Shown: positions 10,381 to 22,321 of the stretch, piece by piece | Position numbering within the stretch: the first letter of the stretch is position 1 | How the letters are laid out: each line of letters opens with the position of its first letter | Assembly (NCBI GenBank): GCA_037176725.1 | Contig: JAZBRS010000035.1 | Location: forward strand, 48,618,001 to 48,682,000 | From: Posidonia oceanica | Taxonomy: Eukaryota > Streptophyta > Magnoliopsida > Alismatales > Posidoniaceae | Length of the DNA: 64,000 bases | Reading direction: 5' to 3' | Program-made: the position numbers and the translations under genes | Notes under the pieces: model-generated | Seen by the model: the letters and a program-made list of their open reading frames with translations, nothing else | Told to the model about the DNA's origin: nothing | Databases searched by the model: none

Positions 10381-12805
10381 TGTAGACACCCCGTTTTTGC
10401 AGCTGACCATCGGCGGATCCTTCTGGAAGCTTGCTCGGAGGCAGCAAACTCAACCAAAACCCCACCTAAAACCCCATCCAAAACTTCAACCAAAACTCCA
10501 TTTAAACCTAATCCCAAAACCAAAAACACTAAGCCCATTTCATACCCAAGCCCACTTTAAAAAACCAAAACCCACAAACCCTTTTTCACAAATCCATTTC
10601 CAATCCCACTTTACAACTTACCTTTAAACCCAACACACAAGCCCAGCCGGCCCAACCCACTAGATCTCACGGGCAATCGCCAATTGTAGTGGCGATTGGT
10701 TGAGTCGCCATCTCGAGTGGTGACTAACTATGAGTTTCAGAGCTTCGAACTCTCCCGCCGTGTGCTCGTTTGGACTCTTCCGGCCACCCTTTGCCGACCT
10801 GCTCCACGCCGCACACGACACCTCCTCACCTACCACGCCAGTCTCATAGAGCCCGCTCTCGTGCACGCCACCTCTGGCCACCAACTCTGCGGCATGCTCC
10901 TGCCATCTCCTGCCACCGTCCTCCTTGCCTGTGACCTCGCCGAACAAAACCAGCAAACCCTACACCTTCTCACTTCACCACACGCAATTGCTAGAGCTCC
11001 CACTACCCCCAGAGCATCCCAGAGCGATCCTTGTGCGAGAGAGAACTCCCCTGAGCTTCCAGTGCCCAGTTCTATTCCCCCCGTTTGCCGCCATCCGAGC
11101 TCGCTACTGCTTGGTCTCACCGGCTCCAAAGGAGACAACCACTCACACGCAGGTAACTCCTTCAACCTTGCATGTTTCTCGTTCCTCGTTGGAGGGGGGC
11201 CATTTTTGCATGCTTTCCCGCGCTTTTGGATATCTAATTCCCACACCATGGGGTCGTCTTCCTTGACTCCAGTGAGTCACGAAAGCACCGAGGAGGCTCT
11301 GCCGCCCTGGTTTGACTCGCCCTTTAGCTCCGCCGGACTGCCACCAACGTCCCCAGCTACTCAGTGGCGCTCCAGGTACCTCCACGCGAGCTCCCCACCT
11401 CCCTCATGGCCGGACGCCGTTATGGAAGGTCAACGCCGACAAGCATAGCAGTTGGAGGCCTCCGGTTGATGGTTTTTACTCCTGTTTATTTCCTTGTTTT
11501 CATCTCAACTCCCCCAAGCCTCCGGTGAGCCGTGTGTTGGCCTGAGATTTCCCCGTTCGTCTCCACAGATGCCGGAAAGCTCGGCCGTCGGCGATGAAAC
11601 CCATGAGGTGGGGAGAGAGTTCCAGAAGGCCGTTTTAGCTTTTGAATGCATGTGTGTGATCCTAGGAATGCCCTCGTGCTTCCTAGATGTTTACTTATGC
11701 TTCTAGCCTTGCCGACGATGTAGGATTTGGCCGCAAAGTCCGGCAGTTGGTTTACCAGTTCAAGCGCCACCCCATGTGGCGACTGGACTGTAAATCCGAC
11801 TGCCCTCGAGCGGGACTTTGTTCCGATGTATCTCTTCGCCTGGGCACCCATAATGCCTCCTATTTGCATGAATGTGTTGTCTGATATGCCATAATGCTTT
11901 GTGGATGCTTGCTTTGTCTTTTCAACGTCGTTTGCATGGCCGAAATGGGCGTTAAAGGTCACCGTCCAGGACTGTTGGCTTGCTTCCGACAGTCCTCCGG
12001 CCGACTTTGGACCGCCACCACTCGTGGTCCAAGCATCCATTTTGTGCGTTGTTGATTTGTTTGTGATCCTTGATATGTCCTTTGTTGATCTGCACGTTTA
12101 CTTGTTGATTTCGTCGATGTTTGCATGGCTTATTTGGCCGGCGAAGGTCGCTGTCCGGCCTACCTGCAAGAGCCTTGGCCGCTTGTAGGAGCGGCGACCA
12201 GAGCTGTCGCCACTCTGAGGAGAGACTGTGCAGACACCGCTGGTACCAGCGGCTAGCATGGTCGCCCAGGTGACCGACGACTCAGATTAGAGTCCAGACA
12301 GTGGTCTGAACCCATGGCCTGTCGCCTTGTCGCTCATCTACTTAGCTTGTTTTGTCTTAGACATGCTTCTCTAATTTGCTTGCCGTCGTTTTATGTCAAT
12401 TTGGCTTTAATTAAGCAAGATGGTTTCATTTTGCTAAGCTTTACATGGTTTATAATTGCATCTTGCATACCGCCCTCGGGCGAACATAAATCGGCATTCA
12501 TTTGCCTACATTTGCCACACAAGAGCGGAAAAGCCAAAAAAGACCGATTCTTCGGGCGTGTCGGGGGAGCCTAACACCTTCCCCGTACGTAATAGGAGTC
12601 CTTACCCTTTCTCTGAACCGCATTGACCTTGTGTCACATTCATTTGAACCGGATTGGCACGTCTTCTTATTGCTTGAGTTTTCTCGCATGCTTTCATACG
12701 GTTTTCCTAGTCTTCCCGTTTTAATAGATTAGGTGGCGACTCCTTTGTCTTTTACTTATTTTCCTTTGCGTTATTCACCCATTTTCCCAGTGTTTTTGAG
12801 TCGAG
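10381..12805 (+). mobile_element. LTR A (Tat-like family 1)
   Basis: The LTR begins TGTAGACACCCC directly after the polypurine tract. It contains repeated (A)GTCGCC/GGCGACT motifs (about 10680-10725, 11768, 12183-12215) and ends with the conserved block 'cctaacaccttccccgt…gtc cttaccctttctc' (about 12569-12620) and 'aatagattaggTGGCGACTCC' (12723-12743). LTRs B, D and E carry the same blocks. The 3' edge is uncertain; by comparison with solo LTR E it should lie near 12.80 kb. The many small open frames inside (for example 10696-11448) have no recognisable domain and look like GC-rich U3/R sequence. Confidence 0.75.
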
Positions 12806-13900
12806 TTTCTCCCCAGATTCACTACTGAGCGTGGCTTCCCACCCTCTCTCATGACACGATCGCATCGCGAGCTATGGCATCATGCGAGAACCGTCGTGGC
12901 CGAGCGTGCGGGAACGGTCACAGCCCCCTACCCATTCTGCGCCCTCTGCATTTCCTACCCCTCAAAAGCGGTGGCTGGGGAGGAAGCCCGTCCGGCGCCA
13001 ACCTACTGATTTTACTGCCTTGGGTGAGTCACTCAGCTCCTTCTTCCCCAAGGTTGCACACCTTCTAGCGTTCCTTGAGACTCGTCCACTGCTGTATCCT
13101 CTTCCATGGTAGTATAGGGCGAACACGTTCTGCGGATTTCATCAAGTAGGCGAACACCCGACGAGTGAATGCCACACTTTGCAGAATGCGGTCCAGGACC
13201 TCATTGACGCCAGGGCCATCTAGATCCCTATCCTTGCACCTTTTTCCCTTCCTGCCTCTCCTGTCGAGCCAGTGCATCACGTCGCACCGGCCCGGCAAGG
13301 ACTGCAACCTGAGCGGAGACGAGGCCACCGTCTCAAGAGCGACTACACTCCACTAGCTGGGCCTTTGAGTGCCATTTTCCCTATGGTTGCACTGTTTCTG
13401 AGGCTCCCGGAGATTCGTCCGCCACCAAACCCACTTCCTTGGTGGTATGATGCGGATCTCTTCTATGACTATCATCGAGCCGTGAGACACTCGACTGACG
13501 ACTGATGCACCCTCCGGGACATCATCCAGGACTAGTTTGATGGTGGGCTCCTAGAGACCTAGGTGCAGGAAGCAGACTCAGCACCCTTAACACCACCAGC
13601 ACAACCTGACCCGCACACTTACCCCCTTTCTAGGTGTGCGAACTCCGAGGAAGCCGAGAACCCAGGGACCAATCCCTCCCCTCTCGTCGCATCTGACTCC
13701 GTTTCTCCCCCGACGAACCCCGTTGGTTCCGTCAGACTCATTCCAGCCCCCTATGCGGTCCCACATCTTGAACCTCCCATCTCCTTGGATCAATCGGAAC
13801 GGCTATGCCCGGGCAAGAAAGCACATGGCCAAGGACGCCAGGGCAGTGCCAGCAGCACGGGAACGAGTTCAGCACCTCCATCTTGAGGTTGCTGGCAGGT
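12806..13900 (+). pseudogene. Degenerate Tat gag with two zinc-knuckle remnants
   Basis: Downstream of LTR A are two related coding remnants in the + direction. The first, about 13115-13225, reads FCGFHQVGEHPTSECHTL and keeps a C-x2-H-x4-H-x4-C knuckle followed by QDLID. The second, about 13440-13540, reads FYDYHRAVRHSTDDC, with the first Cys replaced by Tyr. Both match the end of Tat gag proteins, which bind element RNA. Each is preceded by a similar Pro-rich stretch (LLYPLPW at about 13092 and NPLPWWY at about 13431), so the segment seems duplicated. Stops and shifts are frequent. After about 13560 the frame becomes a Pro/Ser-rich linker. Confidence 0.6.
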
Positions 13901-15800
13901 AAGTACCTCTTACCTTTTTTTTTCTTTTGCATGCATTGTCATTCCTTCTTCCGGTTTTGTTCGTTTTCGTGTTTTCTCACATTATCAAAAATCATAAAAA
14001 TTATAAAATCATCAAAAACCCAAAAACTTGCATTTTTCATTTCCTGCATGCACATATCATTTCTCACATCCTATAAAAGACAAAAGCACCAAAAAAAAAT
14101 CAAGAAAATCAAAAACAACAAAAATATTTTCTTCGCCTTTCTGCTGGTTTTCCCTTTTTATGTTTTCCTAAACCAAAAATCATAAAAATACAAAACCAAT
14201 GCAAAAACCCAAAAACATGCTTGTCCCTTCCCCTTCTAAAAAATACAAAACCCATAAACATTTATATAATCAAAAACCCAGCTTTGGACAAACGAGCAGC
14301 ACCGAGAGGATGTCAAGCATCGACCACCACAGGAAGAACTCACCCGAGCAGCGCCATCTCTTTGCATGTGGCTACAAGGTGAGACTGAGAGCAGAATAGG
14401 ACATCTCGCTGTGCTCAAAACTCCCAAAGCGAGATCCACCCTATCAAGAGAGTCCACCGAACATGGAGAGGACCAAAGCAGAGCAGAGCATAGCCAGAGG
14501 CTGCTAGCACACATAACAGAGGCTGAGAGTGTATGCCAACCAGCCGAACTCTTAACGCCTCATCTAGGACCGCTACCCCAAGAGGGCGAAGACATGTATA
14601 TCCAAAAGAATTGAGATCATGTGAGCAAAAAATATGATAACAAGATATGCATGCCGGGCACAGAAGAAAAATGAAGAATGAAGTTGAAGAAAGAAGGCGC
14701 TCATGAGAGGAGTGACTCGGACGAGCATCGAAGCCCCCTCAACTTTCAAGTCCAAGCACTACATCGCCAACTACACGGGAAACATTATCAGAAGGATCTG
14801 GCCCCACCCTCCGAGTGAAGCAGCACATTCCAATCCCCTGTGCAAACAACAACTCTACATTCCTGGCAGACTAGATGCAAGTCCCGTCACTCAAGAGGGG
14901 AAAAGAAATATCTATCCATGAGCGTCAAAAGTGGTAGTCAGTCCCCGAGGATTTAAGACGGAGGCTATGAAGCTACATCCAATGCTTCTTCTACCCACTG
15001 CAGCCAAAGGTTATACTCTACAAAGCTAAGGCCTCATCCTGAGCTAGAAATGAGAGCACAGGACTGAGGTGCAGGGATTCTCGTCCATCAATGAGATCCC
15101 ACCTAAAGCACCTATATACCCTGGTATCAGGAGGTCAAAGAACACCCAAACCAATTAGGGCGTATGAGCAGCTATACCAGGAGGTCAAAGAGAGCCACCA
15201 ACCACAACTCGGCATGGCGTTGCTCGAGGATCGAGAAACCCCTGAGTTAGAAAGTGCAGAAGCACCCTCTTAGCAACAGCTGCATTTGAGTCCGAAGCCA
15301 CCAAAAACAAGCATGCTATGGTAAGCTATCTTCCCTTCTCCCTATTTTCGAAAATCGAAGTCAAGGACGAGCACTTTTGCCTGCCTCGCTCAGAGGCTCC
15401 GCGCTTTTCAAATTTTACCGTCTACTGCGTTGGGTAGGTCCGTGATGACCGGCATGTCCATTGTTTGTCACTTCATGACGTTGCATTGCATGCCCACGCT
15501 GAGACCATTGCACACCCACCACAATGGGCCCTCCACTTTTTTTTTCGGATTTGCATCGGGCTGGCAGTCCTAACTGTCCGACTGACGTCCGTTAAAATGT
15601 CTGCATTTGGGCTGGTACCCCTAATTACTCGTTTGGCAAACGCGTCAGTTTTGCCTATATCCATCGCTTTTTTGATGCCAAGGGCACTTCAACTGTCCTT
15701 TGGTATCATCCTGATACCAAGGGCATCTTTTTTTGGCTGCCCTGTGGTATCACTCCCCCATCTTTCCCCCGTCAATATACCTGGATGTCACGGGTTCATT
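13901..15800 (+). mobile_element. Post-integrase-type internal region of a pol-less Tat unit
   Basis: The gag remnant passes directly into sequence of the post-integrase type, so the whole of pol is missing. 13.92-14.29 kb is an A/T-rich low-complexity stretch built of 'caaaaatcataaaaat' words. About 15045-15170 ('gatcccacctaaagcacct…gaggtcaaagaacacccaaaccaattagggc') is related to the 3' end of the PMD-like remnant at 7.90-7.98 kb. 15.55-15.75 kb holds the pre-LTR hairpin sentence (GGTATCATCCTGATACC and 'aagggcatctttttt'). No intact gene is seen. Confidence 0.55.
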
Positions 15801-17640
15801 TAAGATTGCAATTTCCGGCTGATGCTCCGAAACCATCATCTCTGACCGATAAGTCCGTTAGCTTATCATCTGTGCTTGCAACTCCGGTTGATGTTCCGAA
15901 ACCATCACTTCTGGCCGATAAGTCCGTTATCTTATCATCTGAGATTGCAATTTCCGACTGATGCTCCAAAACCATCATTTCTGACCGATAAGTCCATTAG
16001 CTTATCATCTGTGCTTGCAATCTCTAGCTGATGCTCCGAAACCATCACTTCTGGCCGATAAGTCCGTTATCTTATCATCTGCAATTGTACCTTCCGGCTG
16101 ATGTCCAGTAACCATCCCCTTCTGACCGATAAGTCCATTATCTTATCATCTGAGATTGCAATTTTCGGCTGATGCTCCGAAACCATCATCTCTGGCCGAT
16201 AAGTCCGTTAGCTTATCATCTATGCTTGCAATCTCCGGCTGATGTTCCGAAACCATCACTTCTGGCCGATAAGTCTATTATCTTATCATCTGTAATTGCA
16301 CCTTCCGGCTGATGTCCAGTAACCATCCCCTTCTGGCCGATAAGTCCGTTATCTTATCATCTGAGATTGCAATTTCCGGCTGATGCTCCGGAACCATCAT
16401 TTCTGGCCGATAAGTTTATTATCTTATCATCTGCAATTGCACCTTCCAGCTGATGTCCAGTAACCATCCCCTTCTGGCCGAAAAGTTCGTTATCTTATCA
16501 TTTGAGATTGCAATTTCTGGCTGATACTCCGAAACCATCATCTCTGGCCGGTAAGTCCGTTAGCTTACCATCTGTGCTTGCAATCTCCGGCTGATGTTCC
16601 GAAACCATCACTTCAAGCTGATAAGTCCGTTATCTTATCATCTGCAATTGCACCTTCCGGCTGATGTCTAGTAACCATCCTCTTCTAGCCAATAAGTCCG
16701 TTATCTTATCATCTGAGATTGCAATTTCTGGCTGATGCTCCGAAACCATCATCTTTGGCCGATAAGTCCATTAGCTTATCATATGTGCTTGCAATCTCCA
16801 ACTGATGCTTTGGAGCCATCATTTTTGGCCGATAAGTTCGTTATCTTATCATCTACAATTGCACCTTCCAGCTGATGTCCAATAACCATCCCCTTCTGGC
16901 CGATAAGTCCGTTATCTTATCATCTGAGATTGCAATTTCCTGCTGATGCTCCGAAACCATCATCTCTGGCCGGTAAGTCCGTTAGCTTATCATCTGTGCT
17001 TGCAATCTCCGGCTAATGTTCCGAAACCATCACTTCAAGCCGATAAGTCCGTTATCTTATCATCTGCAATTGCACGTTCCGGCTGATGTCCAGTAGCCAT
17101 CCCCTTCTGGCCGATAAGTCCGTTATCTTATCATCTGAGATTGTAATTTCCGGCTGATGCTCAGAAACCATCATCGCTGGCTGATAAGTCCGTTAGCTTA
17201 TCATTTGTGCTTGCAATCACCGGTTGATGTTCCGAAACCATCACTTCTGGCCAATAAGTCCGTTATCTTATCATCTACAATTGCACCTTCCGACTGATGT
17301 CCAGTAGCCATCACTTCTGGCCGATAAGTCCGTTATCTTATCATCTGAGATTGCAATTTCCGACTGATGCTCCGAAACCATCATCTCTGGCCGATAAGTA
17401 CGTTAGCTTATTATCTGTGCTTGCAATCTCCGGCTGATGTTCCGAAACCATCACTTCTAGCCAATAAGTTCGTCATCTTATCATTTGCAATTGTACCTTC
17501 CGGTTGATGTCCGAAACCATCACTTTTGACCGATAAGTCCGTTATCTTATCATCTACAATTGCAACCTCTCCGGCTAATGATCCAAAACTCATCACTTCT
17601 GGCCGATAAGTCCGAAAACTTATCACTTCCTTCACGCGAC
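15800..17640 (+). repeat. Higher-order tandem array, about 70-bp monomers grouped in about 210-bp trimers
   Basis: About 25 monomers of roughly 70 bp share GGCCGATAAGTCCGTTA(T/G)CTTATCATCTG. Three monomer types alternate: A (GATTGCAATTTCCGGCTGATG), B (GCTTGCAATCTCCGGCTGATG) and C (AATTGCACCTTCCGGCTGATG, then TCCAGTAACC). C monomers recur at about 16101, 16311, 16453, 16662, 16873, 17082 and 17298. The main repeat is therefore an A-B-C trimer of about 210 bp, with one B deleted (the 142-bp step). Each monomer contains the dyad GATAAG…CTTATC. Confidence 0.93.
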
Positions 17641-18171
17641 TTCGTTCTAGGCAGACGAAGTCCCATGTGCCTTCTCGGCAGGAGAAGATGTCCCTCTTCT
17701 CTCGCGCATCTTTTTTCGAAGATTTTCTCCCCTTTTGCGCGGCCCTAGCCGCTTCGCTTACTTCCTCGGGCGGGGACTAGCTATCTCTTTTCCCCTCTCT
17801 GGGCTGGCAGCCCTCACTGCCCAGACAATAAGCCCGTTAGTCTTGTCTGGCGCCCCTTTTTGTGTAAATTTGGACTAGCCGCCAAATTTTCGCATTACAC
17901 CGTAGCCCTTTTAGCATCCCTTTGCATCAACCCCGCATTTCTTTATTGATAGCATCATGTGCTAGGTAGTTACTTTAGCATGCATTGCATCAGCATTCGC
18001 ATCTGCATCTACATCTGCATTTTTACATTTACGAGTCACGACTTTCGGTGCATCCGTCGAATAAGTGACTCATGCCAATAGCATTTGTGCTCCTACCAAT
18101 GTCGAGTGGGGTGACTTGTCAACCCTAAGCCATGGTCTCGCTACGCTTGACCTCGCTCAGGGAGGGGCATC
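17641..18171 (+). mobile_element. Pre-LTR block and polypurine tract before LTR B
   Basis: The region starts with one diverged unit of the GACTTCG…CGAAGTC dyad family (about 17638-17665). It continues with the 'gggctggcagccctcactgcccag' sentence (about 17800) and the 'gcatccgtcgaataagtgactcatgccaata' block (about 18050-18080), and ends with CAGGGAGGGGCATC. It has the same order as the regions before LTRs A and D. Confidence 0.7.
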
Positions 18172-20915
18172 TGTAGACACCCCATTTTGGCAAACTTTTA
18201 GTTGGAGAATATCTAGAATCTTGCTTAGAAGGTGGTACGGCGAATCCTATTCCAAACCCTACCCAAAACCAACCCAAAACTGTCCAATTCCATTTCCCAA
18301 ACCTAACCCAAGCCAAAGCCATTAGCATCCTAGTTTACTGAGTGGCACATTCAGGCACCGCATGCAGAGGCGACTAGACCTCGTCGCCAAGATTAGTGGT
18401 GACTGGGTTTGGTGCCATGGGTAGCGGTGACTGGACTGTAACTCAGGCCACCGCCCGAACCATTCCCACACAGCCACTGCCGGTCGTCGTCACCTACCAC
18501 TCGTCCCCTCGACCACCTACTCGCCTGCTCCCGACCACCCGCTACACGCCAACAGCCACTAACTCCCTGCCACCAGTCACCCTCTCCGTTGGCGTCCTAC
18601 CCGCACTCACTGCCCTCACTGGCATGGCCGTCCACCTCCTCTGCAGCTGATGACTTCGTCGTCCCCTCCCTACCACCATACTAACTTCCTTGACTTCCAA
18701 ACCTTCTCACAACCGCTCACTGCCACCGCCTCTGCACCTCGTCTGCCACCCCGTCCTTCCCCCTTCTTTCGGCTGGCAAACAAAACCAAGCCTTCCCATA
18801 GTGAACCCATTATCACACCTGCAGTTGTGAGCCCCCAGAGCAAAAATTCAGAATCCCCAGAGTGATCCCAAGCCTTTCCAAGCCTCGCCATTACCTCCTT
18901 CTCCAACTCCGACGAGCTCCTCCAACTTAGTCCGCCAACTCTGGCGAGCCACAAAGGTGGTTTTCCTAACCACATTGCTTTTTTAAGGGTCCAAGAAGCT
19001 TCCCGGACCTCTTCTCTTCCTTTTTAGAATATTAGTTTGTGTCCTTGCGCTCTCGGCCAGCCCAATGGCCAAGGAGGCGCGGCAACGCCGGCAAGGTGCC
19101 GGCGGAGGCGGGAAAAAGGCATGAGCCTCTGTCCTCGACCTGGGGATGTTCCCTTGCATCCTCCTCCACACCATGAAGCTTCCTAGCCAACTCCTCAAGC
19201 CTTCGGCCGCCTTTGTGGCCGAAGCTCAACAAGCAACGGCAGCGCAAAGTGGAGGAGGTGGGTGGAGCTCCTCGAGCCACCATTTTCCACACCAAAGGTG
19301 TGGTTGGGTTCGTGGGAACGCCGTCATGCTTCCCCGACCCTCCTCGGCATTTTAGGCTTCGCCCAAGCGGCGAATTTCAACATTGAAGTCCAGTGATCGG
19401 ACTACCAAGTCAACCGCCAGCGAGAGCGGCGACTGACTGCAACTCGACATGCCTGCCGGCCTGACTTTGAGCCACTGCTCCGACCAACTCTAAGTCCCAT
19501 TTTGCTTGTTTGATATATGTTTGTAATCTTGGATGTTAGATCTACATGCCTGTATAATTAGATTTCCATTTTGCATCGTCGTGGATTCTGGATTTGGCCA
19601 TGAACTTGGCTGTTTGAGCTACTGGAGTTGCAGGTCTGTTGCCAGTCCAACCGGCGGCTCGACTGCAACTCGAGTAAGCCCTCCGGCCAACTTCAAGCCT
19701 CTATATCTCGCAACCCACTTGTCCATTTCCTTGTTTGAATGCATGTTTTTACTCCTGGTTGTGCCAGCTTTAGCTCCATGTATTTAGTTTCGAGTTTTAC
19801 TTTGATTATCTAGCTTGTTCTTGGCAATGAAAGCCACTGTTTAGGGAAGCTGTGCGTGGCCCTGTCACCTGATGCAGTGGCGACCAACCTGAGCGCCACT
19901 CTCTGTGGCGTCTGGGTTGGCTACTGCTCTCAGTGGCGACCCACTCTGCAGTCCAAGTAGTGAGCGAGCCACTCGTTTGCCACCTTGTCGCTTCGCTTTC
20001 TCGACTTGTTTCTATACTGATTTTGGTGTTGAGCATGTTGTCTGTGATTCCTAGGTTTTAGTTTTCAATTTCATATCGCTTTTATATCCCTTTTGTGGCA
20101 ATGATCGCTGCTATGTGGGGAGCTGGGTTTGTGCCTCTGCCGCCTGCCATACCGGCGACAAGCACAAACGCCTGTCATACAAGTGACCCATGCACTGATC
20201 CAGACAGTGGCTGAGCCACCTTTGTTTGCCGCTTTGCATCTTGTTTATTCCGCTCGCCTGTTTACAGATTTGCTCCCCAAGCTTGTTTATCATCGCTTTG
20301 TTGCATTTTCGCTTTGATCAGATTTCTAACATGTTTTCAAAGCTTGCATCATTTACAAACCCATGTCGCATGTCGCTTTGTATTGCATGGTTTATCTGCT
20401 GTTTTGTTTTCCGCCTGCATTGCATTAGGGTGATGATGCTTACTGTCTAGAGTTCTTACGAACCAAGGTACGCCCGATTCGGAACACTGGCAGCGCTGTT
20501 GAGCACCTAGACTCCACGTTTAATTTCATTCATGCCTCATGACATATTAAGTAAGTTTAAGCACTCATTAGGCATTCATAGCATCTCTCACCCCTCGGGC
20601 ATACAGTAAAGGCAAGCAATTGCTGACATCCTACATATGCGAGCGAGAAGCCTAAAAAGACTGATTCCGGACGTATCGAGGGTGCCTAACACCTTCCCCA
20701 TGCGTAACAGGGGTCCTTACCCTTTCTCTTGGCCCGCAATGACCATTATGCCCTCATCCTAAGCACGAGTCATATCATTGCATAGCATTGCATCTCTATG
20801 CATATTTTTTATGCATTTCCCCGGTTTTCCTTGTGACCTGATTTTATAGACTAGGTGACGACTCTGAATTTGCTTTATCTTTGTTTTTCCTCTTTTTTCG
20901 GTGTTTTCGAGTAGA
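18172..20915 (+). mobile_element. LTR B (Tat-like family 1)
   Basis: The LTR starts TGTAGACACCCCATTTTGG after the polypurine tract. It carries AGTCGCC/GGCGACT-type motifs (about 18368, 19415, 19877-19935). The terminal blocks are 'gtgcctaacaccttccccatgcgtaacagg' (about 20681-20712) and 'agactaggtgacgactct' (about 20848-20866). It is the closest visible relative of reversed LTR E: both continue '…aactttTAGTTGGAG'. The 3' edge is approximate. LTRs A and B bracket 12.8-18.17 kb and could form one pol-less element. Confidence 0.75.
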
Positions 20916-21905
20916 GTTTCCTTCCTCGGATCCACCTGCTAATAGTGAATACTATCGGTCGGTGCACGCGAGCTTTGGCATCGTGCATGGACGTGTCAAG
21001 TTTCAGGGTTACTACAATACTGTTATGTGGTCATGCCGTTCGGCCTCAAGAATGCCGGTGCGACATATTAAAGAGCAATGATGGCATCTTCCACGACATG
21101 ATGCACGACTGCATGGAGGTGTATGTTGATGATATCCTGGTCAAATCGAAGACAAGGGAAGGACACTTCAAAGCACTAAGAAGGGTACTAAGCAGAGCAA
21201 GGTAATATCAGTTAAAGAGGAACCCGAAGAAGTGTGTGTTTGGAGTAACTGCTGGGAAACTGCTGGGTTTTATCATCAGCAAAAGAGGAATTGAAGTAGA
21301 CCAGCAGAAGGCTAGAGCAATAGCACAAATGCCTCCTCCACGGAATATCAAGAAGCTTAGAGGACTCATTGGCCGCTTACAGTTCATCAGGAGATTCATC
21401 TCGTAGCACGTCGATCGATGTAAGCCTTTCTACAAGCTATTAAAGGGAGGAAAGGAGTTTGTTTGGGATAAAGGTTGCCAGCATGCTTTTGATGAGCTCA
21501 AGGCATACCTCATGAGCCCTCTGGTCCTGTCAGCACCCATACTAGGAAAGCCTTTGTTGCTGTATGTTGCAGTCACCTCATCCTCCATAGGAGTAGTGCT
21601 AGTCCAACATGATGAAGACGGAAAGAAAGAGAAGGCTATCTACTATCTGAGTAGAACTTTCCTAGAGTACGAGGAAAAGTACACATCCATAGAAAAACAT
21701 TGCTTAGCCTTGGTATGGGCATCCCAAAAGTTGAGGCACTATTTCCTGGCTCATAAAGTCTGCTACATTGCCAAAATGGATCCAATCAAATATATGTTCG
21801 AAAAGCCAGCCCTCTCTGGAAGGCTAGCAAGATGGCAACTCCTCCTCACTGAGTTTAATCTCCAATATGTACCTTAGAAAGCAGTCAAGGGGCAAGCCAT
21901 AGCTG
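20916..21905 (+). pseudogene. Pol B: 5'-truncated reverse transcriptase and RT-linked RNase H
   Basis: Coding sequence starts abruptly inside RT only about 100 bp after LTR B, so gag, protease and the first half of RT are missing. Visible parts are VMPFGLKNAGATY (about 21031-21070), YVDDILVKSK (about 21122-21151), FGVTAGKLLGFIISKRGIEV (about 21240-21297), the RNase H stretch LLLYVAVTSSSIGVVLVQH (about 21555-21610) and KAIYYLSRTF, ending with KGQAIADHLAG near 21920. Frameshifts and stops occur near 21069, 21203, 21405 and 21875. It is more AT-rich than pol A and a different family. Confidence 0.85.
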
Positions 21906-22320
21906 ATCATTTGGCAGGTTTACCAATAGAGGACTATCAACCAGTCCAAATAGACTTCTCAAATGAGGAAATACTGGAAATACAAGCTGTAGAGCCTCCT
22001 AGTCAACAATGGACCCTCTACTTTGATGGAGCACTCAATAGTCAAGAGGCAGGCATTAGAGTGGCTCTTCTCACCCCGGAAGGAGTCCTCATCCCACGAG
22101 ATGTGCAACTGAACTTCACCGCAAATACCAATAACATTGTAGAATACAAGGCCTTGATCCTCGGACTACGCCTAGCTCTGGAGCTAGGGGCAAAGCGGCT
22201 AAAGCTCATTGGAGACTCCCAGTTGGTTCTAAGGCAAATTCTGAACAAGTACAGAACCCTCAACCCTAGGCTAGAAACATATAAGGGCATTGCCCGTCTA
22301 CTATTAGCCCGGTTCTAGCA
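21906..22320 (+). pseudogene. Pol B: additional (archaeal-type) RNase H, motifs kept
   Basis: This Tat-type second RNase H reads LYFDGALNS (about 22018-22044), NNIVEYKALILGLRLALELG (about 22132-22191) and LIGDSQLVLRQI (about 22207-22242). The Asp, Glu and Asp of the active site are present, unlike pol A where the first Asp is Gly. A TAG at 22316-22318 (RF*Q) separates it from the following frame. In related proteins a Gln often occupies such sites, so a CAG to TAG change is plausible. Confidence 0.85.
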
Positions 22321-22321
22321 A

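Noticed and set aside
10696..11448. 250-residue frame inside LTR A
   Set aside because: Pro/Ser/Leu-rich, no domain, and it lies in the U3/R part of an LTR with equally long frames on the opposite strand (10830-11249).
12734..12743. TGGCGACTCC as the primer-binding site directly after LTR A
   Set aside because: By analogy with solo LTRs that continue past this word to a CA end flanked by target duplications, it seems to lie inside the LTR.
15800..17640. CRISPR array (regular repeats with variable spacers)
   Set aside because: The monomers are similar along their whole length, there are no unique spacers, and the context is a plant retrotransposon.
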